From: JABJMC01 sp964473745
Lineage (GTDB): Bacteria > Patescibacteriota > Gracilibacteria > UBA1369 > UBA12473
Reading direction: 5' to 3'
Assembly (NCBI GenBank): GCA_964473745.1
Contig: CAYYQE010000005.1
Span: forward strand, 1-64,000
Length of the DNA stretch: 64,000 bases
The notes under the pieces were generated by a model. That model had not been told where the DNA came from. It did no database searches and worked only from the letters and a program-made list of their open reading frames with translations. How positions within the stretch are numbered: the first letter of the stretch is position 1; each line of letters opens with the position of its first letter. Position numbers and translations under genes: made by a program. Shown in pieces: positions 51,143-61,199 of this stretch.

Positions 51143-52876
51143 ATGACTACTTCCGAAGACCTAGATAAAATGCGCCACTCCCTAGCCCATATTATGGCGC
51201 AAGCCGTATTGGAAATGTTTCCTGAGGCAAATTTGGCTATTGGCCCGACCATTGAAGATGGGTTTTATTATGACTTTGATTTGCCGCGAACCCTAATCCC
51301 GGAAGACTTAAAACTGATTGAAAAAAGAATGAAAAAAATCATTGGCCAAGCGCAACCTTTTGAGCGCCAAGAAGTCGACACCAAAGAGGCCAAAAAAATG
51401 CTTAAAAAAGCTGGTCAAACCTACAAAATGGAACTCGTTGAAGATCTAGAAGAAGAGGGTGAAAAAGAAGTGTCTTTTTATACAAATAAATTAAATGACA
51501 AAGTGACTTTTGTAGATCTTTGTCGCGGGCCGCATTTGAATCATTCTGGCGAGGCCGGGGTGTTTAAATTGATGAAAATTTCCGGGGCGTACTGGCGAGG
51601 CGATGAAAAAAGACCAATGCTCCAACGAATTTACGGAGTGGCTTTCTCTAACAAAAAAGAACTAGCAGAATATTTGCACCAATTAGAAGAAGCGAAAAAA
51701 CGCGATCACCGCAAGTTGGGTATGGATTTGGATCTTTATCAATTCCACGATGTTTCGCCGGGAGCAGCTTTTTATCATCCCAAAGGCGCGACTGTTTTTA
51801 ATGAATTAACGGCTTTTATGCGCCGCCAATATCGAGAACGGGATTATCAGGAAGTGGTGACCCCTCTGGTTTATGACAAAGAATTATGGGAGCAAAGTGG
51901 ACACTGGGAGCATTATCGCGAGAACATGTTTTGTATGGAGGTGGATGGGCTTGATTGTTCGTTGAAACCTATGAATTGCCCGTCGCACATGTTGATGTTT
52001 AAGATGAGAACGCGCAGTTATCGTGATTTACCACTTCGCATCGCGGACTTTGCGATGTTGCACCGCAACGAAGTACGCGGGGCGCTCGGGGGCCTAACAC
52101 GAGTCCGTAAATTTTCTATGGATGACGCGCATATTTTTGTTGCCCTAGACCAATTAAGTGACGAAATTGTTCGTTGTATTGAATTCACGCAACATGTTTA
52201 TGACTTATTTGGTTTTGAATACGAAGTGGTGCTTTCCACTAAGCCAGAAAAATCTATGGGCACAAAGGAACAATGGAAAATCTCGGAAGATGCGCTCGAA
52301 GGCGCCCTAAAAAAAGCCAAAATTAAATATGAATTTAACCCTGGTGATGGGGCTTTTTATGGGCCTAAAATCGACTTTCGAATTCGTGATTGTTTAAAAC
52401 GAGAATGGCAGTGCGCCACCATCCAAATCGACTTTCAAATGCCGTTGCGGTTCGAGCTCAAATACGAGGGCCAAGACGGAAAACTGCATACTCCAGTAGT
52501 TGTGCATCGCGCTTTACTCGGTTCCTTGGAACGATTTTTGGCGATCTTGGTGGAGCACTATGCGGGTGCTTTCCCATTCTGGTTGGCGCCAGTCCAAATG
52601 CGGGTGCTTTCGCTAAGTGATAAATTCAATAAATACGCCGAAGAAGTTCGCACGCAGTTGTTTGACGCAGGCTATCGCGTAGACGTGGATACAGATGACC
52701 AAACTCTAGGCAAAAAAATCCGTGAAGCTGAAACATCCAAAATCCCAGTCATGTTAATCGTGGGCGAAAAAGAGCAAAAAGACGGCACTGTCACGGCACG
52801 CTACTATGGCCAACGCGAACAGGACACGTTTAAAATCGATAAACTCATCGCAAAATACGCTGGGGCGCGACCATAA
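51143..52876 (+). CDS. thrS: Threonine--tRNA ligase lacking the TGS domain
   Basis: This 577-residue protein, against ~640 for E. coli ThrRS, begins directly in the editing (SAD) domain. HSLAH lies at residues 12-16, followed by CRGPHLNHSGEAG and MKISGAYWRGDEKRPMLQRI, so the N-terminal TGS domain is absent. The class II catalytic core has VTPLVYDKELWEQSGHWEHY, the zinc-site MNCPSHMLMF, motif 2 FAMLHRNEVRGALGGLTRVR and motif 3 VVHRALLGSLERFLAILVEH. A C-terminal anticodon-binding domain follows. It charges tRNA-Thr and edits Ser-tRNA-Thr. It is regulated by the T-box leader upstream. ATG 51143 has no Shine-Dalgarno sequence. Confidence 0.97.
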   Translation: MTTSEDLDKMRHSLAHIMAQAVLEMFPEANLAIGPTIEDGFYYDFDLPRTLIPEDLKLIEKRMKKIIGQAQPFERQEVDTKEAKKMLKKAGQTYKMELVEDLEEEGEKEVSFYTNKLNDKVTFVDLCRGPHLNHSGEAGVFKLMKISGAYWRGDEKRPMLQRIYGVAFSNKKELAEYLHQLEEAKKRDHRKLGMDLDLYQFHDVSPGAAFYHPKGATVFNELTAFMRRQYRERDYQEVVTPLVYDKELWEQSGHWEHYRENMFCMEVDGLDCSLKPMNCPSHMLMFKMRTRSYRDLPLRIADFAMLHRNEVRGALGGLTRVRKFSMDDAHIFVALDQLSDEIVRCIEFTQHVYDLFGFEYEVVLSTKPEKSMGTKEQWKISEDALEGALKKAKIKYEFNPGDGAFYGPKIDFRIRDCLKREWQCATIQIDFQMPLRFELKYEGQDGKLHTPVVVHRALLGSLERFLAILVEHYAGAFPFWLAPVQMRVLSLSDKFNKYAEEVRTQLFDAGYRVDVDTDDQTLGKKIREAETSKIPVMLIVGEKEQKDGTVTARYYGQREQDTFKIDKLIAKYAGARP

Positions 52877-52896
52877 TGGGCAACGGCCATAACGCC

Positions 52897-55800
52897 TTAA
52901 GCCAACAACCTATTAGAAGTAGCAATCCCACGTAAAGCATTAGGGTTTTCCCGATTGTTCCCGCCGATGGCAGCATTCTTTTTTCGGGCTACAATCTCAA
53001 AAACTTGTGCTCCTTGATCTTGCTGAAAAGCCTCTCTTAAGACAATTTTTAAGAATTTATCCACCTGGTTAGCAATATCTCCTTGCAGTTGTCTCTCAGA
53101 ACGTTCGGCACGGCTATAAAGTAAATATTCTTCCATATCAATATTATAGGCACGACAAACATCCTGAATAAGATTATCTAGCTGCGCTTTGTGATCACCA
53201 ACTGTAAATCCAGTATTGGGATCAATCACACACTCATCATTATAATGTGCTCTATCCAAACGGGCCCGACGATCATTGGTTTGATCGCGACGTCCATCCA
53301 GGTAAGAATCAAAAGAAAAATACCCTTGCAAAGCGCCTAGCATTTGCTCTTCTACGGTTCGCAAGTTCTCATCGTCAACTCTTAAACCTTGGTTATCTCT
53401 CATATCCAATAGATCCTCGTAACGATTACTTAAACTCACAATATATTGATTGTAACCAGCGTAACCATTCTTATAACCTTCCAAAGTAAAGAACAGCTGA
53501 TTACCAGTTTGTGAACCCGTAAATTTTTCGATTTCCTCCATGGAAGCAGGAGGAATAAACATATGCGCATCATCATGATCCATGTTTTCGGCGCGACGCA
53601 GACCTTTGGTAAGACGTTTTTTAAAGTTTGGATCCACAATCATCCACTCCCACAAAAATCGAGAGAAATCTTTGTCTGCTTTCCCTTCTCGTGATTCTTC
53701 CTTAAAATATTGATCTCTAAATTGCTCAAAATCTTCAACTTTGTACCCACCTTGGGGCGGTTCATCAACGTCCCCACTAGTATAGTCTGGATGAAGTGGT
53801 TTAGGATTTTTGTTAGTAAAAAAGTCGAGCATTGGGAACTGATTCAAGTAAACTCCATCCAGCTCACCAATACGATCTAGGTGAAGCAGGGTCATGTCTT
53901 TCATGGGCCCAGAAGGACATCTAGCGGTAATTCCCTCCATCAGGAAGAATAATTTTTGCTCAGCACTCATTTTCCCGTATTTAATCCCAAAATCTATTAA
54001 TTCTTCGAACTCATGAGGATTAACGTAATTCCCGGCTTTCCATAAATTTAAGAGGCGAGTTAATTCACCAGACAAACCTTCGGTTCCTTTTGGATCGTGC
54101 TCTAGCATCTTACCTTTGTACTCGTAAGCACTCTTGTTACTATTATAAGCGTTAATGTTTTTACTAAACCAGTCAGCCCAGTTTCCTTCTCCCCAAAGCT
54201 CATCAATAGCGTCTTTGGTGCGGTCTTCTCCGGAAGTTAGGACCCCAGTATCTGGGTGAGGTTGAGGTTCGTGAGTTAAAGGAATAAATAAATGAGCTCC
54301 TCTAAAAGTGAATTTTGAGGTTAATCGGTTAAGGGCGTTCCACATATCCATATCATCCCAACGAAGTTCTCCTTTTTCCGTTAAAGTAATAAAACAAGCC
54401 TTAGCTTCATCTTTACTACCTGTGCTGTGCAGTTTTGCCAAAACTTCCCAAGTACCCCACATATCCATGGCCTCTTTGTATTGATTTACCTCTTCGTTTT
54501 CCGCGGACTGGGTAATACGATTCATTTCCGTTCCCAGATAGGAAGGGAGTTTTTTCCCAACTCCTCCATAACGCATTTTTGATCTGCGCTGGTGTTTACG
54601 TTTGATAAACTCCACAATTTCCTTACCCATGTTGTATAAATCCATAAGGGAAAGGAATGTGGTTTGCGCATAAACCTCCTGGAAATAACCGTAAGGATTG
54701 TTCTTTTTCGGAATGTAAGGGCTCATTTTTTCAAAAAGAGTTTTGCCGTCATCGTCCTTTTTTATGCTTTTAAACATATCGGCAACGGCTTTCCCCATAC
54801 CTTTTTTGCGAGCTACTTCGCGCGGCGTATCATCCAGGTTGCTAGCGGCATCAGCGGCGCGCTCCCCTTCGACTTCGGGCATGGCACTTTCCACACCATT
54901 GTTACGGGCCCAAACTAGAAAAGAAGGTAAAGTCATCGTGGTCCCATCCGCAAAAGTTACTTCATCATCGTTAGCGTCTCTAATTTGCAGGCGGGTACGA
55001 TCATCATCCCCAAACCTAACAACTTCTTCGGGTTCAACTCTAACAGCCGGGTAAGCCGCGGGGTTGCGACTCATTACTTGATTACGAAAATTACTCATGC
55101 TGCCTAAATGTTCGCGCAGAGCTTGCAGGTTTGGAACATCGGGCATGGCATCGTTGCGACGAGCCCATTTAGCAAATTCCCCCAGGTTCATTTCGCGGCA
55201 CATGCGCGGGGATGTTAAGCCAACATGTGGAGCCTGTTCCGGGGTCAAAGTCGTAACCGGACGTTCTAACTGAACGCCATTATCACTAATTGAAACTAAA
55301 CGCACGGTCTCACGTTCCGGGATTATATTTCCCTGACCATCAACGTGATAACCCGTATCGAATTCTAAATTCTGGCCGGCTTGCAAAGTCATCCCAAGCG
55401 GCGACAGATTCAAAGCTTGTTCTAATTGATTCTGATCGGCAATCACCTGGTAAACATCGGTTGCATCAACCCATTTTATAAATCGACCTAGGGAATAGCT
55501 TTCGCCACTATCCAAATGAATACGTAGACTGGTTGGATAACTTCCCATCACCGTGCCATCACGATTCAGAATGGGCGAAATCACGGGTTCCACTTCACTA
55601 ATTGTCACGGTTCTTATATTTCCTTGTGGAGAAAAAGGTTGCACATATTCAATTTGCGTTCCGGCTTGCAGATCAATCCCCGTGGTTTTGGAGGCTTCTT
55701 CCACCATTTGGCGACGGCGATTTTCATGACAAATAATATTGTCGACGGCCTGCAAAATGTCATTAAAAACTCTATTTTCATTCAAAAATCTTGTTTCAAT

Positions 55801-56859
55801 ATTCCACTCCTCTTTTTTGAGGCGAAGAATGTTTTTGCGTTGACTACTAGTTAAATCTAATTGCTCTAAATATTCTTTGAACTCTCTAAGTTCCTCCTTG
55901 GTGTTCGCTGTAAAATTCCAAATAAGACCAACATCTTCCTCGGAAAGATGCTCCTCCTCTTCGTTAACTTGGCGCAAAAGTCCGGAAAGAGCGGTGCGAT
56001 TGCGACGATCGCTATTGTTAATTGCTTCCAGATTATTTCTAAGCCGGAGAAGGGGTCTGGTGCGCTCCCGTTCGGGCAGTGTTTCGATCAGCACATTGGC
56101 TTGCAAAAGCAGTTCCACAATCTGATCGTGGGTGCGACGTTGCTGAGCGTTAATTGGTGATTCGTCTTCCTCCACCCGAACCTCGGCCTCAGTGCGTTGA
56201 CGCTCGGCCATGTTCATTTGAGCGCGGAATTGCTGGGGGGTAAGACTACCCAAAGCCAGCATTTGTGAGGCGCGTGAAATGTCGATATCAGGATCTTGTA
56301 AACCTATTCGAGCTCGCGCGTATTCTTCGCCATCAATGCGGCGCATAGCTAAACGTCGAGCCAAGCGTGATTCATATTGATCACCACCATCTAAATCAGA
56401 CAAAGCATCCCGAAAAACATCTTGATTGATGCGATTAGTTAATAAACTACGCGCTAAAGCTTTTTCGCTGTTAGTGCCGTCTTCCAGACACTCATAAGAT
56501 AAATCAAATAAATCGCCGTTAATACGTCTGGTCGCCAGCAAGCGAGCCGCACTTTGGCGGTAGCGATCATGACCACGAAGGGCATCGATAGCCTGGGCGT
56601 GGGTTTCAGCGCTAATAGCATCCCGCCCCACTAATTGATCGAGCTGACGAATATATTCTTGGTTGCGACGTTGCTGAGCCGCGGCGTCTCCATCCCGGGT
56701 TTCTGGTTGATTAGGTTGGTTTTGATCATCCACCGTCCCATCTTCGGTGGGGGCTCCACCCCGCCCGGGGCCTTGTCCCTGCGTAAACACAAAACGGTGG
56801 CCTCCCGCCAGCGGGTTGTCTTCGAGCCAATCTAGTTTTAGTGTTTTGGGATTGAACAT
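52897..56859 (-). CDS. Large cytoplasmic repeat protein of unknown function (1320 aa)
   Basis: I recognise no family. There is no signal peptide or membrane segment. Residues ~1-65 are Gln/Gly/Pro-rich. At ~70-215 about four or five ~36-residue helical repeats follow the pattern ARxLxxxRI(N/D)xxxFxxAL (RLLATRRINGDLFD, SLLTNRINQDVFRD, RLAMRRIDGEEYAR). At ~395-675, three copies of a beta-rich domain each end in a similar helix (LGRFIKWVDATDV, LGEFAKWARRNDA, LPSFLVWARNNGV). The long C-terminal half (~720-1320) is helical and charged. It is the last gene of a minus-strand run with four other unknown genes, 57 bases after the VirB6-like gene. It has a possible -35 TTGACA (56902-56907) of its own. 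An intracellular scaffold for a membrane complex is a guess from context. Confidence 0.7.
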   Translation of the reverse strand: MFNPKTLKLDWLEDNPLAGGHRFVFTQGQGPGRGGAPTEDGTVDDQNQPNQPETRDGDAAAQQRRNQEYIRQLDQLVGRDAISAETHAQAIDALRGHDRYRQSAARLLATRRINGDLFDLSYECLEDGTNSEKALARSLLTNRINQDVFRDALSDLDGGDQYESRLARRLAMRRIDGEEYARARIGLQDPDIDISRASQMLALGSLTPQQFRAQMNMAERQRTEAEVRVEEDESPINAQQRRTHDQIVELLLQANVLIETLPERERTRPLLRLRNNLEAINNSDRRNRTALSGLLRQVNEEEEHLSEEDVGLIWNFTANTKEELREFKEYLEQLDLTSSQRKNILRLKKEEWNIETRFLNENRVFNDILQAVDNIICHENRRRQMVEEASKTTGIDLQAGTQIEYVQPFSPQGNIRTVTISEVEPVISPILNRDGTVMGSYPTSLRIHLDSGESYSLGRFIKWVDATDVYQVIADQNQLEQALNLSPLGMTLQAGQNLEFDTGYHVDGQGNIIPERETVRLVSISDNGVQLERPVTTLTPEQAPHVGLTSPRMCREMNLGEFAKWARRNDAMPDVPNLQALREHLGSMSNFRNQVMSRNPAAYPAVRVEPEEVVRFGDDDRTRLQIRDANDDEVTFADGTTMTLPSFLVWARNNGVESAMPEVEGERAADAASNLDDTPREVARKKGMGKAVADMFKSIKKDDDGKTLFEKMSPYIPKKNNPYGYFQEVYAQTTFLSLMDLYNMGKEIVEFIKRKHQRRSKMRYGGVGKKLPSYLGTEMNRITQSAENEEVNQYKEAMDMWGTWEVLAKLHSTGSKDEAKACFITLTEKGELRWDDMDMWNALNRLTSKFTFRGAHLFIPLTHEPQPHPDTGVLTSGEDRTKDAIDELWGEGNWADWFSKNINAYNSNKSAYEYKGKMLEHDPKGTEGLSGELTRLLNLWKAGNYVNPHEFEELIDFGIKYGKMSAEQKLFFLMEGITARCPSGPMKDMTLLHLDRIGELDGVYLNQFPMLDFFTNKNPKPLHPDYTSGDVDEPPQGGYKVEDFEQFRDQYFKEESREGKADKDFSRFLWEWMIVDPNFKKRLTKGLRRAENMDHDDAHMFIPPASMEEIEKFTGSQTGNQLFFTLEGYKNGYAGYNQYIVSLSNRYEDLLDMRDNQGLRVDDENLRTVEEQMLGALQGYFSFDSYLDGRRDQTNDRRARLDRAHYNDECVIDPNTGFTVGDHKAQLDNLIQDVCRAYNIDMEEYLLYSRAERSERQLQGDIANQVDKFLKIVLREAFQQDQGAQVFEIVARKKNAAIGGNNRENPNALRGIATSNRLLA

Positions 56860-56916
56860 GAAATTTTTTTATTTTTTCTATTTTCTCACTTTATTTGAAT
56901 TTGTCAAGGGGTAAAT

Positions 56917-59418
56917 TTAAGCTATTGCACTTCCACCATCTCCACCTAGGCCACCCCTTAGTCCAGGATCACCAGAATCATCATCAAGTTCCTCACCAGG
57001 CAAAGCCTCACCTCCTGTCTCAGGAAGTCCTCTGGTGCCACTTAAATCAGCTACGGCGTCTCCTGGGTCTGGAACAGTCGTGCCCCCTGGAATTGGGGGT
57101 GGCACTGGGCCTGCGGCAGCAACTGGACCCGGGTTTGGATTTGGGGTTGGATTTGGGTCTGGAGGATCCGGGGCGTTTGTAACAGCTCTAGTAAATTCGC
57201 CCGCATCTAGCTCTCCTCCATTTACCGATAAATCATCTAATATGGTATTTAATGCGGCGAGATTGTCGTTACCGATAGCCTGTGCCCGTGTAAGGGTGTC
57301 ACCCGAAACACTCCCCTCAAACATAGTATCTAGTGTGGCATCTGTAGTACTAGTAGCTCCCATAACAACACCGGCGGCCGCATCCCTAGCGGCAGTATTT
57401 GTTGAAAGATTGCCACCATTAGCCGCTTGCAGCGTAACGTTAATGTTGGTGGTGTCATCAGTTCCATCATTGGTCGTACTTGTGTCATCAGTCCCATCCC
57501 CCGTGGCATCATCACCATTGCCCTCTGTAGAAGGCTCGTCAGCTGGGGTGTCATCGCCTAGGGATGCTTCGCCCCATCCATCTGAATCACCATATCTACT
57601 AAGCAGCCCTGTGTCATACATTCGTTCTAATGCAGCTTTAGGACTTCCTTCAGTATCTTTTAATCTCTCATACTCCTGATGTATTGCGCTATCCGCCGCA
57701 AACGCTTTGCTCATTAATTTATCTATATCTTCTTTTGAGCCTGGAGCCCCTTTATAATGCATGACTTCATTAATAGTTCTGGCATTATGTTCGTCATTAC
57801 CCTTTGCCAGCAAATCATCACTAGCCTCCCTAAACCGTCTCCCCAAAGGATCACCCAAGCCCATTCTCTCTAAAATCTTTTCTCGTCCCTTGTTAACACC
57901 CATTTTCTTTTTAAAGGCGCCTTCTAAATTCTGGGCCGCGGCAAAAGCACTCATAAGTGGGGCCTTATCTTCGGTTCCAGGAATAGGAATAGTAGTCATG
58001 TAAAGTGGTAATTTGGCAGCGAATTTTCCGATTCCTTCACCAGCACTCTTGATGCTAGAAGTGAAGCTGCTAGCCACGGTTTGATCTGCAGCTGCAAAAA
58101 CCCCAATCCAAATAATAAGCACCGCCCCAATCGCAATTAATAAGCTTTGGAAATCACTAACATTGGTCCCAAACATGGCTTGCATTTCTGCTACATCATC
58201 AGAACTCATATTTAAATTCGTAAATTTTCCAAATTTTGCGCCATCACCACCCAGTGCGGTCATCCAACTTCCTGAATTTGAATCATAAAGAACACTAAGC
58301 ATGGTAAATCCAATAGAAAAAACCACTCCAATCACCAGTGGCACAAAGAGATGTTTAAAGAATTTATCCTTCAAATCCACTTCTCCCCCACCAGCGTTGG
58401 CTAAGTCTGGGAATACAAAAAACAGGACAATTAGCGGCGATAAGGCTAAACAAATCCACAAAATAATTAATCGAGCAATTAAAACTACAATTAAAGCGGC
58501 GTACGCAAACCCAAACAGTAAAAACATAAACACCCCAAACAAGGCGTGTAAGGCCATTTCCGAAAGAGCATCTACCCCACTATCTGCCTGTAGGGCTACC
58601 ATATCTGCATCATTAATTAACCCCATATTGATCATTATCGAAGCCGTGGCATTGTGCTCGCCAAAGTGGCTAAAATATAGACTCCCGGCATTGTTAAATT
58701 CGCCGGTGAGCATAGGGTCAGTTGTTGCTCCATCGGATTCACAAAAAATAACGGACATGACGCTGGCATCTTTAACAGCTTTACTATTTTCTCCATTATC
58801 TTCTAACCTCCCAGTTTCTTCATTAGCATAAGTAGTTCTGCACAATCTTTTTTCCAGGTCATCTTTGTATCCATCCCAATTCGTAAAACTAGTTGGCAAA
58901 GCATAGACGGCCTCGGTTAAAACTCCCACCGAATCAATCATAACTTTACCAGCTAGAAACGAGAAATTAATGGCTACCAACCCAATCACAATCTTAGGCA
59001 AGATGGCTTTTAAGGCGTAATTACTACCATCACCGGCAATCCCCATAACGTTGTAAAGGGCAATCCCAACCAATACCAGCACAAAAATAATGTTTACCCA
59101 GTTTCGAATTTGCACCCAAATCTCCAGAATGGAGGCTTCCATTTCGGGGCCCAACAGAATGTTATTGTCCATTAGGGCGCTGGCAATCATTACCATAGGG
59201 TAGAGTAAGGCCTGAATAAAGGCGTGAAAAACTACTATTGCCCCTACTAATCCTTGTTTCATTTCGTCAATTTTGCTTGCGGCAGTTTCTGTTGCTTCGG
59301 CTCCAACAATGTTCGGCAGCACGACTAGGGCCAACACAAGAATTAGGGCTGGGGCCAAGACTTTAATTAGTCCCTTGTTATCGATCCACTGTTTGATTTT
59401 TGTAAGCCACTTTTTCAT
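56917..59418 (-). CDS. Polytopic membrane protein resembling VirB6/TrbL, disordered tail
   Basis: This 833-residue protein has a basic N-terminus and ~8 hydrophobic segments. The first could be a signal (~17-40, LIKVLAPALILVLALVVLPN). Others are at ~57-82, ~108-130 (NWVNIIFVLVLVGIALYNVM), ~138-165, ~280-330 (two), ~355-380 and ~425-450. Two external loops have Cys (KRLCRTTY, VIFCESD). The layout and wording (ALSPLIVLFFVFPDL) resemble the VirB6/TrbL channel component of type IV secretion systems, but no VirB4-type ATPase gene is visible in the window. After ~640 the protein is disordered, rich in Asp, Thr, Gly and Pro. It sits in a five-gene minus-strand cluster, nine bases after the previous gene. 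ATG 59418 is preceded by TTTTCCCA. Confidence 0.72.
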   Translation of the reverse strand: MKKWLTKIKQWIDNKGLIKVLAPALILVLALVVLPNIVGAEATETAASKIDEMKQGLVGAIVVFHAFIQALLYPMVMIASALMDNNILLGPEMEASILEIWVQIRNWVNIIFVLVLVGIALYNVMGIAGDGSNYALKAILPKIVIGLVAINFSFLAGKVMIDSVGVLTEAVYALPTSFTNWDGYKDDLEKRLCRTTYANEETGRLEDNGENSKAVKDASVMSVIFCESDGATTDPMLTGEFNNAGSLYFSHFGEHNATASIMINMGLINDADMVALQADSGVDALSEMALHALFGVFMFLLFGFAYAALIVVLIARLIILWICLALSPLIVLFFVFPDLANAGGGEVDLKDKFFKHLFVPLVIGVVFSIGFTMLSVLYDSNSGSWMTALGGDGAKFGKFTNLNMSSDDVAEMQAMFGTNVSDFQSLLIAIGAVLIIWIGVFAAADQTVASSFTSSIKSAGEGIGKFAAKLPLYMTTIPIPGTEDKAPLMSAFAAAQNLEGAFKKKMGVNKGREKILERMGLGDPLGRRFREASDDLLAKGNDEHNARTINEVMHYKGAPGSKEDIDKLMSKAFAADSAIHQEYERLKDTEGSPKAALERMYDTGLLSRYGDSDGWGEASLGDDTPADEPSTEGNGDDATGDGTDDTSTTNDGTDDTTNINVTLQAANGGNLSTNTAARDAAAGVVMGATSTTDATLDTMFEGSVSGDTLTRAQAIGNDNLAALNTILDDLSVNGGELDAGEFTRAVTNAPDPPDPNPTPNPNPGPVAAAGPVPPPIPGGTTVPDPGDAVADLSGTRGLPETGGEALPGEELDDDSGDPGLRGGLGGDGGSAIA

Positions 59419-59427
59419 TGGGAAAAT

Positions 59428-61194
59428 TTAAGTAAATATGGAAATTAAGGCCAAAACATTGTCTACGGCGTGAGCGGAAGCCTGAACAGCGGCGTGGGCC
59501 GCGGCCGGGATGTCAGCCTGTGCTGCAGCTTGCCCGGAGGCTCCGAGTACACCGGCGGTACATCCACCGGCTCCGGCGGTTGCTCCCACTGCTCCGCCCA
59601 CAGCCCCGATCCCTTTCTTCTTTTTTGGGGCTGGCTTGGCATCGGTTTTGCGATTGGGTTTTTCTTGCTCTTCCTGTTCAGCGGCTTGCAGGGCGCGCTC
59701 CGCTTGTTCAGCCGCATTTTCTTGGAAGCCTTCTCCAACCTCTTTTTCTTGCTCTTCAAAAGCTTTTGTGGGGTCTGGTTGTTTTTGTTGTTGCTGCCCA
59801 GGAGCGCCTGTTGGCGGCATTTTCGGGGCCGGATCAGTAACAGGCATATCGGCCTGCTCTTCTTGTTCTCGTACTACTATTTGCTCAGGGGCTCCTTGCT
59901 GGTCAGTTACCACGGTGTCTTGAGGTGGAGCTTCTTTTTCTTGCTCGCCCTCTACTTCTGTTTTTTGTTCAATTTCAATTGTTCCTCCTGGTCCCACAGC
60001 AGAAATCGGCGGCAAGTCCCCAGCCAAATCTTTTAAGCCTTCCGAAGGAACAAAATCATCGGGAAGGTCTACTTGGGGATTTTCATCAACTAATCCTTGT
60101 GTTTCGGCTGGTGGCTTATCCTCGTCAGCGACGGGTTNNNNNNNNNNNNNNNNNNNNNNNNNNNNNNNNNNNNNNNNNNNNNNNNNNNNNNNNNNNNNNN
60201 NNNNNNNNNNNNNNNNNNNNNNNNNNNNNNNNNNNNNCATCATGCTTTTTAAATCTTCTAATTTTGCTTTTTCTCCTTCGTGTTCTCCGTTAGCAGTAAT
60301 TAAAATTTCAACTTCTAAACTGGTGTCTCGGCCTTGATTTTCAAGCCATTCAATATCTTCTTTTGATAAATACTGCGGCGTCCCCGCAACATTCACGTAC
60401 ATTAAATTTTCTTCACTGGCGAGGCGGATGTATTCATCACGTTGCGCCTCATCAAAACGTCCTTCTTCGAAATCTTTGTTGATTTGTTGAATGAGTTTGT
60501 TGTCAGGTTCGAGGGTAGTGGAAGGGGTAATGGTCTCGAGAGGTGTCGCCTCAAGTTGGCCAACATCCTCTGTTGCCGGGGTTTCCTCACTAATCAAATT
60601 TTCATTAACTACTTCGGTTTCGGCAATCGTTGTTGGCTCGCTTGCTTCTGTCACTACCTCTGCATCAGTCGGGAGTTGGTTGGAGACCGCAGGGGGTTTC
60701 TCAACAACCGAAAACATCTCATCTTTTGTCCAATTGTAATTTTCAGAGCTACCATCCTTGTTTTGCATTGTGATTACTAATCGATCACCCTTTGCTTCGA
60801 TGGAAGCTGTTTCTGTTTCATCGTTAAATACTAAATTATTGTGAGTATCCGGAGTATCAATTGAAGTCCCATTAAAACTACATCCCCAGCTTGTTAGTAA
60901 AGTTTGAGCTTCGAGACTAATTGAAATGTTTAGAGGAGTCGCCTCTCCAACAACCGAAAACATCTCATCTTTTGTCCATTTATAATCTTCGGAACTTCCA
61001 TCTTTATTTATGATTGCGATTACTAATTGATCACGCTTTGTTGAGATGGAAGCTGTTTCTGTTTCATCGTTAAATACTAAATTATTATGAGTGTCCGGAG
61101 TATCAATCAAAGTCCCATTAAAACTACATCCCCAGCTTGTTAGTAAAGCTTGAGCGTCGGTAGTAATTAAAATGTTTGAAGGTTCTTGTGTCAT
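59428..61194 (-). CDS. Protein with two tandem 82-residue repeats and a disordered tail, gap inside
   Basis: Residues ~10-165 are two copies of a unit starting LLTSWGCSFNGT and continuing IDTPDTHNNLVFNDETETAS to WTKDEMFSVV, spaced exactly 82 residues apart and still similar at DNA level. The rest is Glu/Pro/Gln-rich and mostly disordered, with a Lys-rich KKKKG, then a Gly/Ala-rich hydrophobic stretch (IGAVGGAVGATAGAGGCTAG) near the C-terminus that may enter a membrane. Sequence is missing at 60138-60237; the frame happens to agree on both sides of the 100 N, but the true gap length is unknown. Function unknown. It sits between a 643-residue unknown and the VirB6-like gene with spacings of 5 and 9 bases, so they form one operon. 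Confidence 0.7.
   Translation of the reverse strand: MTQEPSNILITTDAQALLTSWGCSFNGTLIDTPDTHNNLVFNDETETASISTKRDQLVIAIINKDGSSEDYKWTKDEMFSVVGEATPLNISISLEAQTLLTSWGCSFNGTSIDTPDTHNNLVFNDETETASIEAKGDRLVITMQNKDGSSENYNWTKDEMFSVVEKPPAVSNQLPTDAEVVTEASEPTTIAETEVVNENLISEETPATEDVGQLEATPLETITPSTTLEPDNKLIQQINKDFEEGRFDEAQRDEYIRLASEENLMYVNVAGTPQYLSKEDIEWLENQGRDTSLEVEILITANGEHEGEKAKLEDLKSMMXXXXXXXXXXXXXXXXXXXXXXXXXXXXXXXXXXPVADEDKPPAETQGLVDENPQVDLPDDFVPSEGLKDLAGDLPPISAVGPGGTIEIEQKTEVEGEQEKEAPPQDTVVTDQQGAPEQIVVREQEEQADMPVTDPAPKMPPTGAPGQQQQKQPDPTKAFEEQEKEVGEGFQENAAEQAERALQAAEQEEQEKPNRKTDAKPAPKKKKGIGAVGGAVGATAGAGGCTAGVLGASGQAAAQADIPAAAHAAVQASAHAVDNVLALISIFT
60138..60237. other. Assembly gap of 100 N
   Basis: Exactly 100 N, a scaffold gap of unknown true length, inside a Pro/Glu-rich low-complexity coding region. 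Confidence 0.98.
60700..61146 (-). repeat. Tandem 246-bp coding repeat (two copies)
   Basis: Equivalent points lie exactly 246 bp apart: the TTACTAACAAGCTG segment (minus-strand sense) starts at 61146 and again at 60900. The two copies encode the 82-residue units of the 588-residue protein. Confidence 0.9.
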
Positions 61195-61199
61195 AGTTT

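Noticed and set aside
56917..59418. Calling the five-gene cluster a type IV secretion system
   Set aside because: Only one protein resembles VirB6/TrbL in layout. No VirB4, VirD4, relaxase or VirB8-10 gene is in the window, so the name is not justified.
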